Shown: in pieces, positions 1-7,306 of the stretch
How the letters are laid out: each line of letters starts with the position of its first letter
Numbering within the stretch: position 1 is the stretch's first letter
NCBI GenBank assembly: GCA_947626755.1
Contig: CANQTP010000019.1
Location: 1-42,875, forward strand
DNA length: 42,875 nt
Reading direction: 5' to 3'
Source: an uncultured Clostridia bacterium
GTDB taxonomy: Bacteria > Bacillota > Clostridia > Oscillospirales > Ruminococcaceae
The notes under the pieces: generated by a model
Told to the model about the DNA's origin: nothing
Seen by the model: the letters and a program-made list of their open reading frames with translations, nothing else
Database searches by the model: none
Program-made: the position numbers and the translations under genes

Positions 1-21
1 CCAAATGCTATATATATTTCT

Positions 22-51
22 ATTATACAGCAAAAAAAAAAAAAAAAGCAA
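22..51 (-). promoter_or_regulatory. Outward sigma-A promoter with homopolymeric spacer
   Basis: On the minus strand a -35 TTGCTT (46-51) and a perfect -10 TATAAT (22-27) are separated by 18 bases, 14 of which are T. The whole A/T run (32-47) is 16 bases long and supplies the last two bases of the -35. The promoter reads off the left edge of the window, so its gene is not visible. The rest of 52-144 is AT-rich with no supported gene. Confidence 0.5.
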
Positions 52-144
52 TATATATTTTACACAAAATTCATAAATAAAATTTGTGCAAATCATACAG
101 CTTGCTTTTAAAGAAAAATTTTCCAAAAATCCCTGAAAACAAAG

Positions 145-182
145 GAAAAAGCGTCTCCCCCGCTTGGAAGAGACGCTTTTTT
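145..182 (-). terminator. Intrinsic terminator after hydF
   Basis: A 7-bp stem GCGTCTC/GAGACGC (151-157, 170-176) has A-rich DNA on its left and a T run on its right, so it can terminate in both directions. On the minus strand it begins directly after the hydF stop codon and is followed by a U run. Confidence 0.85.
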
Positions 183-1381
183 CACTTCAAAGTATTGTAA
201 ATATCTTCAAAGGGTCTAAGGCTTCTTTTGAGAATGCCGTTCATGTAGGCAATAGCCGTGCCATAATTTGTAATGGGAACGCCGCTTTCCTCGGCGCAGC
301 GGTATCTGTAACGGACTTCCCGCTCATTCAGCATACAGCCGCCGCAGTGGATCACCATTTTGTACCCGTTCAGGTCGTCAGGGAACTGTGTTCCCGATGT
401 GAAATCGTATTCCACGTCTTTGCCTGTGTGTTTCTTTATCCATTTAGGAAGCTTTACCGTTCCGATGTCCTCGCACTGCCTGTGATGTGTGCAGCCCTCA
501 GAAATGAGTATCCTGTCGCCGTTTTCCAGAGAATCCAGACAGACTGCGCCGTTTACGGCAGTTTTAAGAATTCCCTTATACCTTGCGAAAAGTATTGAAA
601 ATGACGTCAGAAGAATATCATCGGGAACAATTGCGGAAACTTTCCCGAAAGCCTGACTGTCGGTAACAACAATTTTCGGCTTGTGTCCCAGCTTTTCAAG
701 AGTTTCTGCAAGTTCCGTCTCGCGGACAACTACAGAAATTCCTCCCGCTTCGAGAATATCGCGGATAGTCTGCTGCTGCGGAAGAATGAGCCGTCCTTTC
801 GGCGCAGCGGAATCTATGGGAACTACAAGCACAACGGTGTCAAGCGGTTTCAGAAGGTCGGCAATTATCCGCTTTCCGTCGTCCTTTATTTCGGAAAGTT
901 TTATGACTGCGTTTTTCAGCTCGTCAATGCCGATCTTTTTCAGCGCACTGCCGTACAAATGACCGTCTTTCTTAGGAATGTCCGCGGGCATGATGTCCGT
1001 TTTGTTATGGAAAATCACAAAGGGGATATTTTTATTTTTAATTCTTTCGATAAGTGCAATATCCTCCGCAGACTCCTCCGCGCCGTCAATTACAACAAGG
1101 GCAATATCAGTCTTATTTAACATCTGATAGCTTTTCTTTACCCTGAGCGCGCCAAGTTCGCCCTCGTCGTCAATGCCCGGAGTATCTATCATCACCACAG
1201 GACCGAGAGGAAGCATTTCCATAGCTTTCAGAACGGGATCCGTAGTAGTTCCGCTGACATCTGAAACGATAGCAATATCCTGATTTGTAAGTGCGTTCAT
1301 AACGCTGGATTTACCCGCATTTCTCTTTCCGAAAATGCCGATATGAATTCTGTCCGCCGATGGTGTGTCATTAAGTCCCAT
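182..1381 (-). CDS. hydF: [FeFe]-hydrogenase maturation GTPase HydF
   Basis: HydF is the scaffold on which the 2Fe subcluster of [FeFe]-hydrogenase is assembled from HydE and HydG products before transfer to the hydrogenase. Visible features are an N-terminal GTPase domain with P-loop GKRNAGKS (about residues 20-28), DTPG switch II motif and NKTD base-recognition motif, a dimerisation region, and a C-terminal FeS-binding region with a CTH motif and the HCGGC motif. Length, about 399 aa, is normal for the family. I choose the ATG at 1381 over an upstream GTG at 1390, because GGGGAG sits 8 bases before the ATG and would overlap the GTG. It is last in the maturation operon, after a 284-bp gap from hydG that carries repeats and a hydG relic. 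Confidence 0.96.
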   Translation of the reverse strand: MGLNDTPSADRIHIGIFGKRNAGKSSVMNALTNQDIAIVSDVSGTTTDPVLKAMEMLPLGPVVMIDTPGIDDEGELGALRVKKSYQMLNKTDIALVVIDGAEESAEDIALIERIKNKNIPFVIFHNKTDIMPADIPKKDGHLYGSALKKIGIDELKNAVIKLSEIKDDGKRIIADLLKPLDTVVLVVPIDSAAPKGRLILPQQQTIRDILEAGGISVVVRETELAETLEKLGHKPKIVVTDSQAFGKVSAIVPDDILLTSFSILFARYKGILKTAVNGAVCLDSLENGDRILISEGCTHHRQCEDIGTVKLPKWIKKHTGKDVEYDFTSGTQFPDDLNGYKMVIHCGGCMLNEREVRYRYRCAEESGVPITNYGTAIAYMNGILKRSLRPFEDIYNTLK

Positions 1382-1520
1382 AAATATCACTCCCCAATTT
1401 TAATGCGTAATTGCAGGCTGAGCCTGCACGCTTTCAGGCAAAGTTTAGTAATTTTCAAATTAATGCCTGCCGTGAGATAAAGTAAAGTTTGATCTGCAAA
1501 AGCATTGAAGCGTTACTGCA

Positions 1521-1567
1521 ACATCTTGACCTGTGCCGTTTTCTGTCTTGGAAAGATCGTCAATGAA
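1521..1567 (-). pseudogene. Relic of a hydG 3' end
   Basis: Read on the minus strand this translates as IDDLSKTENGTGQDV, closely matching the intact HydG C-terminus IDNLSKIENGTGRDF at 1670-1714. The two copies differ at scattered bases, several synonymous, so the duplication or second gene is not recent. The frame is stopped just upstream (TAA) and nothing else of hydG is recognisable. Confidence 0.65.
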
Positions 1568-1579
1568 TAAGTCTTATTA

Positions 1580-1641
1580 TAATGCGTAATTTGTAATTAT
1601 AGAATCAAGAGCAAGTTTAATTAATTACGAATTACGCATTA
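1580..1641. repeat. Inverted repeat with 20-bp arms
   Basis: The arms at 1580-1599 and 1622-1641 are complementary over 20 bases with one mismatch, built on TAATGCGTAATT / AATTACGCATTA, with a 22-base loop. A further partial copy lies near 1400-1411. It resembles the small palindromic intergenic repeats common in Clostridia. No U run makes it a terminator. Confidence 0.6.
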
Positions 1642-1665
1642 CGAATTTAACTCCACTCTCCACTC

Positions 1666-3093
1666 TTAGAATCTGAAGTCTCTTCCTGTGCCGTTTTCTA
1701 TTTTGGAAAGATTGTCAATGAGAATGCCGCGGGTCTTGTCGTTGGGAACATTGGGTATCTCGCTTTCAATAAGCTTGTTTCCGACAGCAACAGTGTCCGC
1801 GCTTGCATAGTCCATGAGGAATTCTTTAAGAGTCATAAGCGCGTTGGGGTGACAGCAGTTCTGGATCTGACCGTTCTTGCAAAGCGACATGAACCTGTCG
1901 CCCGTTCTTCCCTCGCGATAGCAGGCTGTGCAGAAACTGGGGATATATCCAAGCTTCATCAGCCAGTTGACAACTTCGTCCAGCGATCTCTGATCGGAAA
2001 CATCGAATTGCTCCGTGTCGTGAGGACGTTCATCGGGAGTGTAACCCGCATATCCGCCGACAGAAGTTCTCGAACCGCCCGAGATCTGGGAAATTCCGAG
2101 ACTTAACGCCCTTGCGCGGACTTCTTCGCTTTCACGTGTGGAAATTATCATTCCCGTGTACGGAACGGCAATTCTTATGCAGGCGATGATCTTTGCAAAT
2201 ATATCATCGGAAATGCCGTTGTCAAACGCTGTCGGGTCAATATCGTCCGCTTTCTTTACGCGGGGAACGCTTATTGTGTGCGGTCCTACACCGTGAACAG
2301 CTTCAAGGTGTTCCGCGTGCATGAGAAGTCCCGCAAATTCATAACGGTACATTTCCAGTCCGAAAAGAACGCCAAGTCCCACATCGTCAATGCCGCCTTC
2401 CATTGCCCTGTCCATGGCTTCGGTGTGGTATGCGTAATCGTGCTTGGGTCCTGCGGGGTGAAGCTTTTCATAGCTTTCTTTGTGGTATGTTTCCTGGAAA
2501 AGTATGTATGTGCCGATGCCCGCGTCTTTAAGTTTGCGGTAATTTTCAACTGTAGTTGCGGCAATATTCACGTTTACGCGCCTGATGGCTCCGTTCTTGT
2601 GCTTTATTCCGTAAATGGTCTTTATGCTTTCCAGAACGTATTCAATAGGATTGTTGACGGGATCTTCCCCTGTTTCAAGAGCAAGACGCTTGTGTCCCAT
2701 GTCCTGAAGCGCGATAACTTCGGCTTTGATCTCTTCCTGAGTAAGCTTTTTGCGGGGAATATGCTTGTTCTGGCGGTGATACGGACAGTAAACGCAGCTG
2801 TTTATACAGTAGTTGGAAAGATACAGCGGCGCAAACATTACTATTCTGTTGCCGTAGAAATCTTTCTTTATCTGCTTTGCAAGCTCGTAGATACGCTGAT
2901 TCCTGTCTTCAAGCGTGCAGTCCAGAAGAACGGCTGCGTCACGGTGGGAAAGTCCCTTGCGCTTTTCTGCTTTTTCAAGAATTTCGTCAATGAGTTCCGC
3001 GTTGTCCTTGTTTTTCTCGGCATATGCCAGAGTTTCGAGAATTTCCTCATCGTTAATGAAATCCTCCGCTTTTAAAGATTTAGGATCATACAT
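1666..3093 (-). CDS. hydG: [FeFe]-hydrogenase maturation radical SAM tyrosine lyase HydG
   Basis: HydG cleaves tyrosine to p-cresol and makes the CO and CN ligands of the H-cluster as an Fe-cysteine complex. The radical-SAM motif CINSCVYC (CxxxCxxC) lies in the first third. The C-terminal domain carries the second cluster site, CTAC followed by a further Cys in the CKNGQIQNCC region, which separates HydG from ThiH-type enzymes. The start is the ATG at 3093, with GGGAGG 8 bases upstream, giving 475 aa, the usual family length; the frame stays open to 3150 but lacks a better site. The gene lies 25 bases after hydE. Its C-terminus is echoed by a relic about 150 bp downstream. Confidence 0.97.
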   Translation of the reverse strand: MYDPKSLKAEDFINDEEILETLAYAEKNKDNAELIDEILEKAEKRKGLSHRDAAVLLDCTLEDRNQRIYELAKQIKKDFYGNRIVMFAPLYLSNYCINSCVYCPYHRQNKHIPRKKLTQEEIKAEVIALQDMGHKRLALETGEDPVNNPIEYVLESIKTIYGIKHKNGAIRRVNVNIAATTVENYRKLKDAGIGTYILFQETYHKESYEKLHPAGPKHDYAYHTEAMDRAMEGGIDDVGLGVLFGLEMYRYEFAGLLMHAEHLEAVHGVGPHTISVPRVKKADDIDPTAFDNGISDDIFAKIIACIRIAVPYTGMIISTRESEEVRARALSLGISQISGGSRTSVGGYAGYTPDERPHDTEQFDVSDQRSLDEVVNWLMKLGYIPSFCTACYREGRTGDRFMSLCKNGQIQNCCHPNALMTLKEFLMDYASADTVAVGNKLIESEIPNVPNDKTRGILIDNLSKIENGTGRDFRF

Positions 3094-3118
3094 ATTGAGT
3101 TCCTCCCTGATATATTTT

Positions 3119-4165
3119 TTATTTTCTGAAATCGCCGCGGTCGGTGACAAGTTCGTAACCCACAGAACTTATGCGCCGTCCGAGACAAGCGATACATTCC
3201 GCAGCTTCATCTCCCGTGCAGATCTTATTGTCATACAGGAGATATTTTTTCCGCACATCTTTCGGCGAAAGATTCGGCATAACAACATTTGCGCCCGCTA
3301 AGATCCCCTTTTCCCTGCCTTTCGGGTGGATCGTTCCCAGCGCGGTGGTTGCGGGAAGCAGTACATTGGGAACTGTCAGCCGCACAAGTCCCAGCATAAG
3401 CAGGGTCATTTCAAGAGTTCCCGCTTTTTCGTCCTTGAACGGCGTGTCATGATGCGGGATAAACGGACCTATTCCCACCATATGCGGCTGCAATTCGTTT
3501 ATATAAATAAGATCCTCCGCAAGATTTTCCGCCGTCTGGAAAGGCGAACCCACCATGAATCCGCAGCCCGTCTGAAAGCCTATCTCTTTCAGATCCGAAA
3601 GACAACGCTTGCGATTTTTCAGCGAAAGTTCTTTGGGGTGAAGTTTTCCGTAGTGTTCCTCGTTGGCAGTTTCATGCCTGAGAAGATACCTGTCCGCGCC
3701 CGCCGAAAAGTATTTTTCGTAGCTTTCGCGGCTCTTTTCGCCTATGGAAAGGGTCACCGCACAGTCGGGAAACTTTTTCTTTATCTCCGAAACGATATTG
3801 CATATCATTTCATCGGAATAGTGATTGTCCTCCCCGCCTTGAAGTACAAACGTACGGAAACCCAGTTTGTACCCCGTTTCGGCACAGTCAAGTATCTGTT
3901 CTTCGGAAAGTCTGTAGCGCTCCGCATTTTTTGCGCTTCGGCGTATCCCACAGTAAAGGCAGTCGTTTTTGCAGTAGTTGGTGAACTCGATAAGTCCGCG
4001 CATATAAACTGCTTTTCCATAGATCTTTTCGCGGATATTTCTTGCTTTTTCAAACAGATACTCATCATTTTCCTGCGTGTGGTTTTTAATAATTTCCGCA
4101 AATTCCTCTTTTGAAAGTATATGCTCTTTTTCAAGCTTGTCGATAAGTTCGTTAATTCTGTCCAT
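3119..4165 (-). CDS. hydE: [FeFe]-hydrogenase maturation radical SAM protein HydE
   Basis: HydE is a radical-SAM enzyme of the biotin-synthase-like group that works on the HydG product during assembly of the 2Fe subcluster. The cluster-binding motif CKNDCLYC (CxxxCxxC) is followed by GIRR, as is usual in HydE. The protein is about 348 aa, a normal length. Two nearby ATGs exist (4171 and 4165). The second is preferred because CGGAG is 7 bases before it, whereas it abuts the first. The start overlaps the 3' end of the upstream regulator gene by about 14 bases, indicating translational coupling. Confidence 0.96.
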   Translation of the reverse strand: MDRINELIDKLEKEHILSKEEFAEIIKNHTQENDEYLFEKARNIREKIYGKAVYMRGLIEFTNYCKNDCLYCGIRRSAKNAERYRLSEEQILDCAETGYKLGFRTFVLQGGEDNHYSDEMICNIVSEIKKKFPDCAVTLSIGEKSRESYEKYFSAGADRYLLRHETANEEHYGKLHPKELSLKNRKRCLSDLKEIGFQTGCGFMVGSPFQTAENLAEDLIYINELQPHMVGIGPFIPHHDTPFKDEKAGTLEMTLLMLGLVRLTVPNVLLPATTALGTIHPKGREKGILAGANVVMPNLSPKDVRKKYLLYDNKICTGDEAAECIACLGRRISSVGYELVTDRGDFRK

Positions 4166-4421
4166 TGTCATTCTCCGTTAATTTTGAATAAACGGTCTTT
4201 GCGGAAACGCCGTCCAGCCTGCCCAGTTTCCCCGACATGGCGCTTATAACGTCAGCGGGAGCGTCAACGGCAACGCTTATTATGGAAACATTTCGCCTGC
4301 GGTATGGGATACCCATTCTGCCGATTATATACTGCCCGTAATTGTGGAGGATCTCGTTCACTTCCTGTACGGAATCGAGATTTTCCACAACAATGCCAAT
4401 AAGAGCAACTCTTGTATCCAT
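4152..4421 (-). CDS. TM1266-like iron-only hydrogenase system regulator
   Basis: A small ACT/ferredoxin-like-fold protein of 89 aa (from the ATG at 4421) of the TM1266 type, found beside hydEFG in many Clostridia and annotated as a putative hydrogenase system regulator. The sequence RVALIGIVVENLDSVQEVN and the later IIGRMGIPYRRRNVSIISV are typical of this family as I recall it; the ligand is unknown. GGAGG lies 6 bases before the ATG. It is first in the maturation operon, directly behind a leader with a terminator, and overlaps hydE. A regulatory role is family knowledge by association and is not shown by this sequence. Confidence 0.85.
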   Translation of the reverse strand: MDTRVALIGIVVENLDSVQEVNEILHNYGQYIIGRMGIPYRRRNVSIISVAVDAPADVISAMSGKLGRLDGVSAKTVYSKLTENDNGQN

Positions 4422-4580
4422 TTCATTCCTCCGGATCAAAAAACGCCTGCCGACATTCCTCGGCAGGCGCAAAAAGCGTATACACTCTGTAAGCCGTGCC
4501 TTTCTCCTCAGAAGAACTTCGGAAGTCAGTGCAGTAACTATTAATTTTGCCGCTTTCGGTCAGAACATCTTCCCGATCAC
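4422..4580 (-). promoter_or_regulatory. Candidate attenuator leader of the hyd operon
   Basis: From the predicted start near 4580 to the regulator ATG there is a leader of about 160 nt. It contains several small hairpins (CCG-AAAG-CGG; a UUCUUC/GGAGAA stem; GGAAG pairing with CUUCC) and ends in a strong intrinsic terminator immediately before the ribosome binding site. A CGGCA in the upstream hairpin could pair with UGCCG of the terminator 5' arm as an antiterminator. I could not match it to a riboswitch class known to me. Confidence 0.5.
4438..4469 (-). terminator. Intrinsic terminator inside the hyd leader
   Basis: A perfect 10-bp stem, CGCCTGCCGA (4444-4453) with TCGGCAGGCG (4460-4469) and a 6-base loop, is followed on the minus strand by a U6 run (4438-4443). 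It ends only a few bases before the GGAGG of the first hyd gene, so transcription must pass it for the operon to be expressed. Confidence 0.8.
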
Positions 4581-4586
4581 GAGAAC

Positions 4587-4615
4587 ATTATAACATACAT
4601 TTTCTATAATTGCAA
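4587..4615 (-). promoter_or_regulatory. sigma-A promoter of the hyd operon
   Basis: On the minus strand -35 TTGCAA (4610-4615), a 17-base spacer and -10 TATAAT (4587-4592) with an extended TGT just upstream. It drives the leader and the regulator-hydE-hydG-hydF operon. Confidence 0.8.
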
Positions 4616-4651
4616 TAGGTTTTAAAAAGTTTTAGATTTTTTTAATATTTT

Positions 4652-6409
4652 TTAATTTTCAAATAATTTCGGCGTGTCAGACAGGAAAATTTCGTCTGAA
4701 AATTTTCCTTCCGTTTCAAAAATTATTATTTCGTTTTCGCCGCATTTTAAAAGCGGCGCAGGAAGGTAAAGCCGCTTCTGCGGACCTATCTCCCGGAAAC
4801 GTCCCAAGTTAAATCCGTTTATAAATATGCAGCCTTTTCCGAAACCTTCCGTATCAACAAATGTGTCGCCGATTTCTTCGGCTTTAAATGTAAACCTGTG
4901 AAATGCGGGAGAATTTCCCGTACCCTGCATGGAAAATTCATTTTTTGGAATGTCCGAAATTTGCTTTTCGTCCAAGGGAAGCGGAAAAATTTCCATGCCG
5001 AAACAGCGGTGGTTGTTTAACTTTATCCCGTCCGAAATTCCTTTCCGCTGATTTTCCAATCCCGTGCCGAAATTTTCCCGCCCCATGTTTTCGCAGAGAA
5101 GGTCGATAACCGCACCGCTTTTTCCGTCTTTGATCTCAAATTTTTCACCGATGTTTTCCGCAAATGCAGTGAAAATATAATTTCCGTCCATATATCCGAG
5201 GACTCTGTCCGCCGCGCCTTCAAGACGCACTTCCGAAACTTTCTCGCCGCCTTTTACTTTAACACGATAAAGAATATATCCGTAATTCTGCCCTATATCC
5301 TCCATGGTCTGCGGATATACCGACTTTATCGGCGCGGAGATATGTTCAAGAACAGAAAACAGTGCTGCTCTGCCCGTGCATTTTATCCTTCCGAAATTTT
5401 TCCGCTTTATCTGTGCGGTAAGCGGGATTTCCTTGAAATCGCGGTATTTGCGTATGACATTTTGGAAAATGCGGTACTTTTCGGTGATCTGTCCGTCCTC
5501 GGTCAGCGGAGAATCGTAATCGTATGAAGTGACATCTCCCGTTTTGCTGCCGCCGTTCCGTCCCGAAGTGAACCCGAAATTTGTCCCGCCTTCAAACATA
5601 TAAAAATTCAGATTTCCAATCCGCAGAAGCGTGTCAAGTTCCTTTGCAGCTTTTTCGGGATCGGCGGTGTGATGTTCTTCGCCCCACGCGTCAAACCAGC
5701 CGTCCCAGAATTCCATACACATCAACGGCTTGCCGCCGCCTATGAATTTTTCCATCTGCCCGAACTGCCATTCCGCGCCCGAGCCGAAGTTTCCCGTAGG
5801 AAGTGCGCCGTCCACCATTCCCGACCTGAATATCGCTTCGCTCCACGGTCCGTCCGAAGTGGCAAAAGGAACTGTAATTCCCAATTCCCGCATGGTATCC
5901 CGCAGAAATTCAAGATATGCAGTGTCGTTTCCGTAATAGCCATATTCGTTTTCTATCTGAATGAGGATTATCCTGCCGCCGTTTGTGATCTGATAGGGAG
6001 CGATCTTTGGGATAAGCACGCTGTAATATTCCTTTACCGCGTCAAGATACGGCTTATAACTGCACCGCAAACGCATATTCCTGTCCTTTAAAAGCCACGC
6101 AGGCAGCCCGCCGAATTCCCATTCCGCGCAGATGTACGGCGAAGGTCGGATAATTATGTAAAGTCCAAGTTCCGAAGCTGTTTCAATAAATCTGCATATA
6201 TCATGCATACCGTCCCAGAGGAATTCTCCCCTCTTTGGTTCGTGGAAATTCCAAGGAATGTAAGTCTCCACGGTGTTGCAGCCCATATTGACAAGCTTTT
6301 CAAGTCTGTCCCGCCAATACTCGGGAACAGTCCTGAAATAGTGGAACGAACCTGAAATTATCCGGAACGGCTTGCCGTCAAGGTAAAATTTGTCCTTTAT
6401 CTCAAACAT
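4652..6409 (-). CDS. GH35 beta-galactosidase, cytoplasmic
   Basis: Hydrolyses terminal beta-D-galactosyl residues from oligosaccharides. It has the GH35 TIM-barrel signature: SGSFHYFRTVPEYWRDRL at the N-terminus, IQIENEYGYYG with the acid/base Glu, and CMEFWDGWFDAWG with the nucleophile Glu. The C-terminal third is the usual beta-sandwich region with GFGKGCIFINGFNLGRF. Length of 585 aa suits bacterial GH35. There is no signal peptide, so the substrate must be imported. The second ATG (6409) is preferred, with AAAGGAG 7 bases upstream. The gene lies just past a terminator that ends the DUF4190-like gene; no independent promoter was recognised in the short gap. Confidence 0.93.
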   Translation of the reverse strand: MFEIKDKFYLDGKPFRIISGSFHYFRTVPEYWRDRLEKLVNMGCNTVETYIPWNFHEPKRGEFLWDGMHDICRFIETASELGLYIIIRPSPYICAEWEFGGLPAWLLKDRNMRLRCSYKPYLDAVKEYYSVLIPKIAPYQITNGGRIILIQIENEYGYYGNDTAYLEFLRDTMRELGITVPFATSDGPWSEAIFRSGMVDGALPTGNFGSGAEWQFGQMEKFIGGGKPLMCMEFWDGWFDAWGEEHHTADPEKAAKELDTLLRIGNLNFYMFEGGTNFGFTSGRNGGSKTGDVTSYDYDSPLTEDGQITEKYRIFQNVIRKYRDFKEIPLTAQIKRKNFGRIKCTGRAALFSVLEHISAPIKSVYPQTMEDIGQNYGYILYRVKVKGGEKVSEVRLEGAADRVLGYMDGNYIFTAFAENIGEKFEIKDGKSGAVIDLLCENMGRENFGTGLENQRKGISDGIKLNNHRCFGMEIFPLPLDEKQISDIPKNEFSMQGTGNSPAFHRFTFKAEEIGDTFVDTEGFGKGCIFINGFNLGRFREIGPQKRLYLPAPLLKCGENEIIIFETEGKFSDEIFLSDTPKLFEN

Positions 6410-6428
6410 ACGCATTCTCCTTTACTGT

Positions 6429-6464
6429 AAAAATTTCCCGATCAGGCAGATCCGTGATCGGGAA
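6429..6464 (-). terminator. Intrinsic terminator between DUF4190-like gene and GH35
   Basis: A perfect 10-bp stem TTCCCGATCA/TGATCGGGAA (6435-6444, 6455-6464) followed on the minus strand by ATTTTT. It lies 15 bases after the DUF4190-like stop codon and a few bases before the GH35 ribosome binding site, so it could attenuate read-through into the glycosidase gene. Confidence 0.8.
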
Positions 6465-6479
6465 GAATTTTATTCACTT

Positions 6480-7130
6480 TTACATTATGCCGAAAAATTT
6501 CATTGCGCCGTCAAACCATTCGGGGAACTGATCTCCGTAGATCTCATAAAGTTCCTCATAATCTTCAGGCGAATACTGCTTCATGAACTCCATGAGTTCC
6601 GCTCCGTTTGAAAGCAGAAGAACTACTATGAATATAAGCAGCAGAAGCGGAATGATAAGCCCTACGATAGATGTTACTATACCCGCTGTGGACATTCCCC
6701 TTCCAACGGGAAGATGCTTGCTTTTGAAAACTATTCCCAGAATAAGCCCGATTATAGGCAGAAGGAACAGCGGTGGGAACGCAAATGCGAACATCGCCAG
6801 ACAAATTGATAATATTCCCAGTACCATTGAAGCAACAGCCATTCCCGTTGACTGATCCTGCGCAGGCACGTACTTGTGGTACTGCGCTCCGTAAGGCGAC
6901 TGTGTATAACCGCCTCTCTGAGGAATGCTCTGACTGTTATAGACATTCTGCTGACTGTAATTCTGATCGTAAGGCGAGTTTACGTCCTGCATATACTGTC
7001 CCTGCTGTCTGTCGGCAGGATCCTGCCGCTGCTGCGCGGGCTGATTGTACGGGTCGTACCCCGCATCTTCCCGACCGCGCGTATCCTGCTCGCCGAACGG
7101 ATTTTCACCGTTATTGTTCATTTCACTCAT
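6480..7130 (-). CDS. DUF4190-like Gln/Tyr-rich membrane protein
   Basis: The first 90 residues are hydrophilic and rich in Gln, Asn, Pro, Tyr and Gly (for example QNYSQQNVYNSQ), a disordered cytoplasmic-type tail. Two hydrophobic hairpins follow, MAVASMVLGILSICLAM... and a TAGIVTSIVGLIIPLLLLI segment, with the GxxxGIVFKSKH loop typical of DUF4190 proteins. A short acidic C-terminus (YSPEDYEELYEIYGD) ends it. Function is unknown in the family; related proteins are integral membrane proteins of Gram-positive bacteria. The ATG at 7130 fits AAAGGG 8 bases upstream better than the GTG at 7136. Transcribed alone and closed by a good terminator. Confidence 0.75.
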   Translation of the reverse strand: MSEMNNNGENPFGEQDTRGREDAGYDPYNQPAQQRQDPADRQQGQYMQDVNSPYDQNYSQQNVYNSQSIPQRGGYTQSPYGAQYHKYVPAQDQSTGMAVASMVLGILSICLAMFAFAFPPLFLLPIIGLILGIVFKSKHLPVGRGMSTAGIVTSIVGLIIPLLLLIFIVVLLLSNGAELMEFMKQYSPEDYEELYEIYGDQFPEWFDGAMKFFGIM

Positions 7131-7238
7131 ATTCACAACCCTTTCATAAAATTATAAACTAATATTATTATACAAGACTTTTCTACAAATTGCAATAGTT
7201 TACGGATAAAAAATTAATTTTTTTGATGATACTTGCTG

Positions 7239-7267
7239 TTGACATATCAGCAGATTTAGTATATAAT
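7239..7267 (+). promoter_or_regulatory. Full-consensus sigma-A promoter of HD-GYP gene
   Basis: TTGACA (7239-7244), a 17-base spacer and TATAAT (7262-7267) match the consensus at every position. The ATG follows about 40 bases later behind GGAGG. Confidence 0.92.
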
Positions 7268-7306
7268 TGAAATGTATTTATTTTCGACACCGATCGGAGG
7301 AATAAA

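Larger units (their letters stand above)
1391..1665. other. hydG-hydF intergenic region with repeats and relic
   Basis: This 275-bp stretch has no intact gene. It contains a degenerate copy of the hydG 3' end (1521-1567), three copies of a TAATGCGTAATT-type motif (near 1400, 1580 and, inverted, 1630), and a short CTCCACT heptamer run (1651-1664). No convincing promoter was found for hydF, so hydF is probably read through from hydG. Confidence 0.6.

Noticed and set aside
2278-3075. 265-codon open frame on the plus strand
   Set aside because: Antisense to hydG, whose motifs are complete.
4566-4581. Shared CGTGATCGGGAAGA between the hyd leader and the terminator at 6453-6466 as a common regulatory site
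   Set aside because: In one place it is part of a terminator arm on the other strand, in the other a leader; a 14-base match with a palindromic core can be chance and nothing else aligns.
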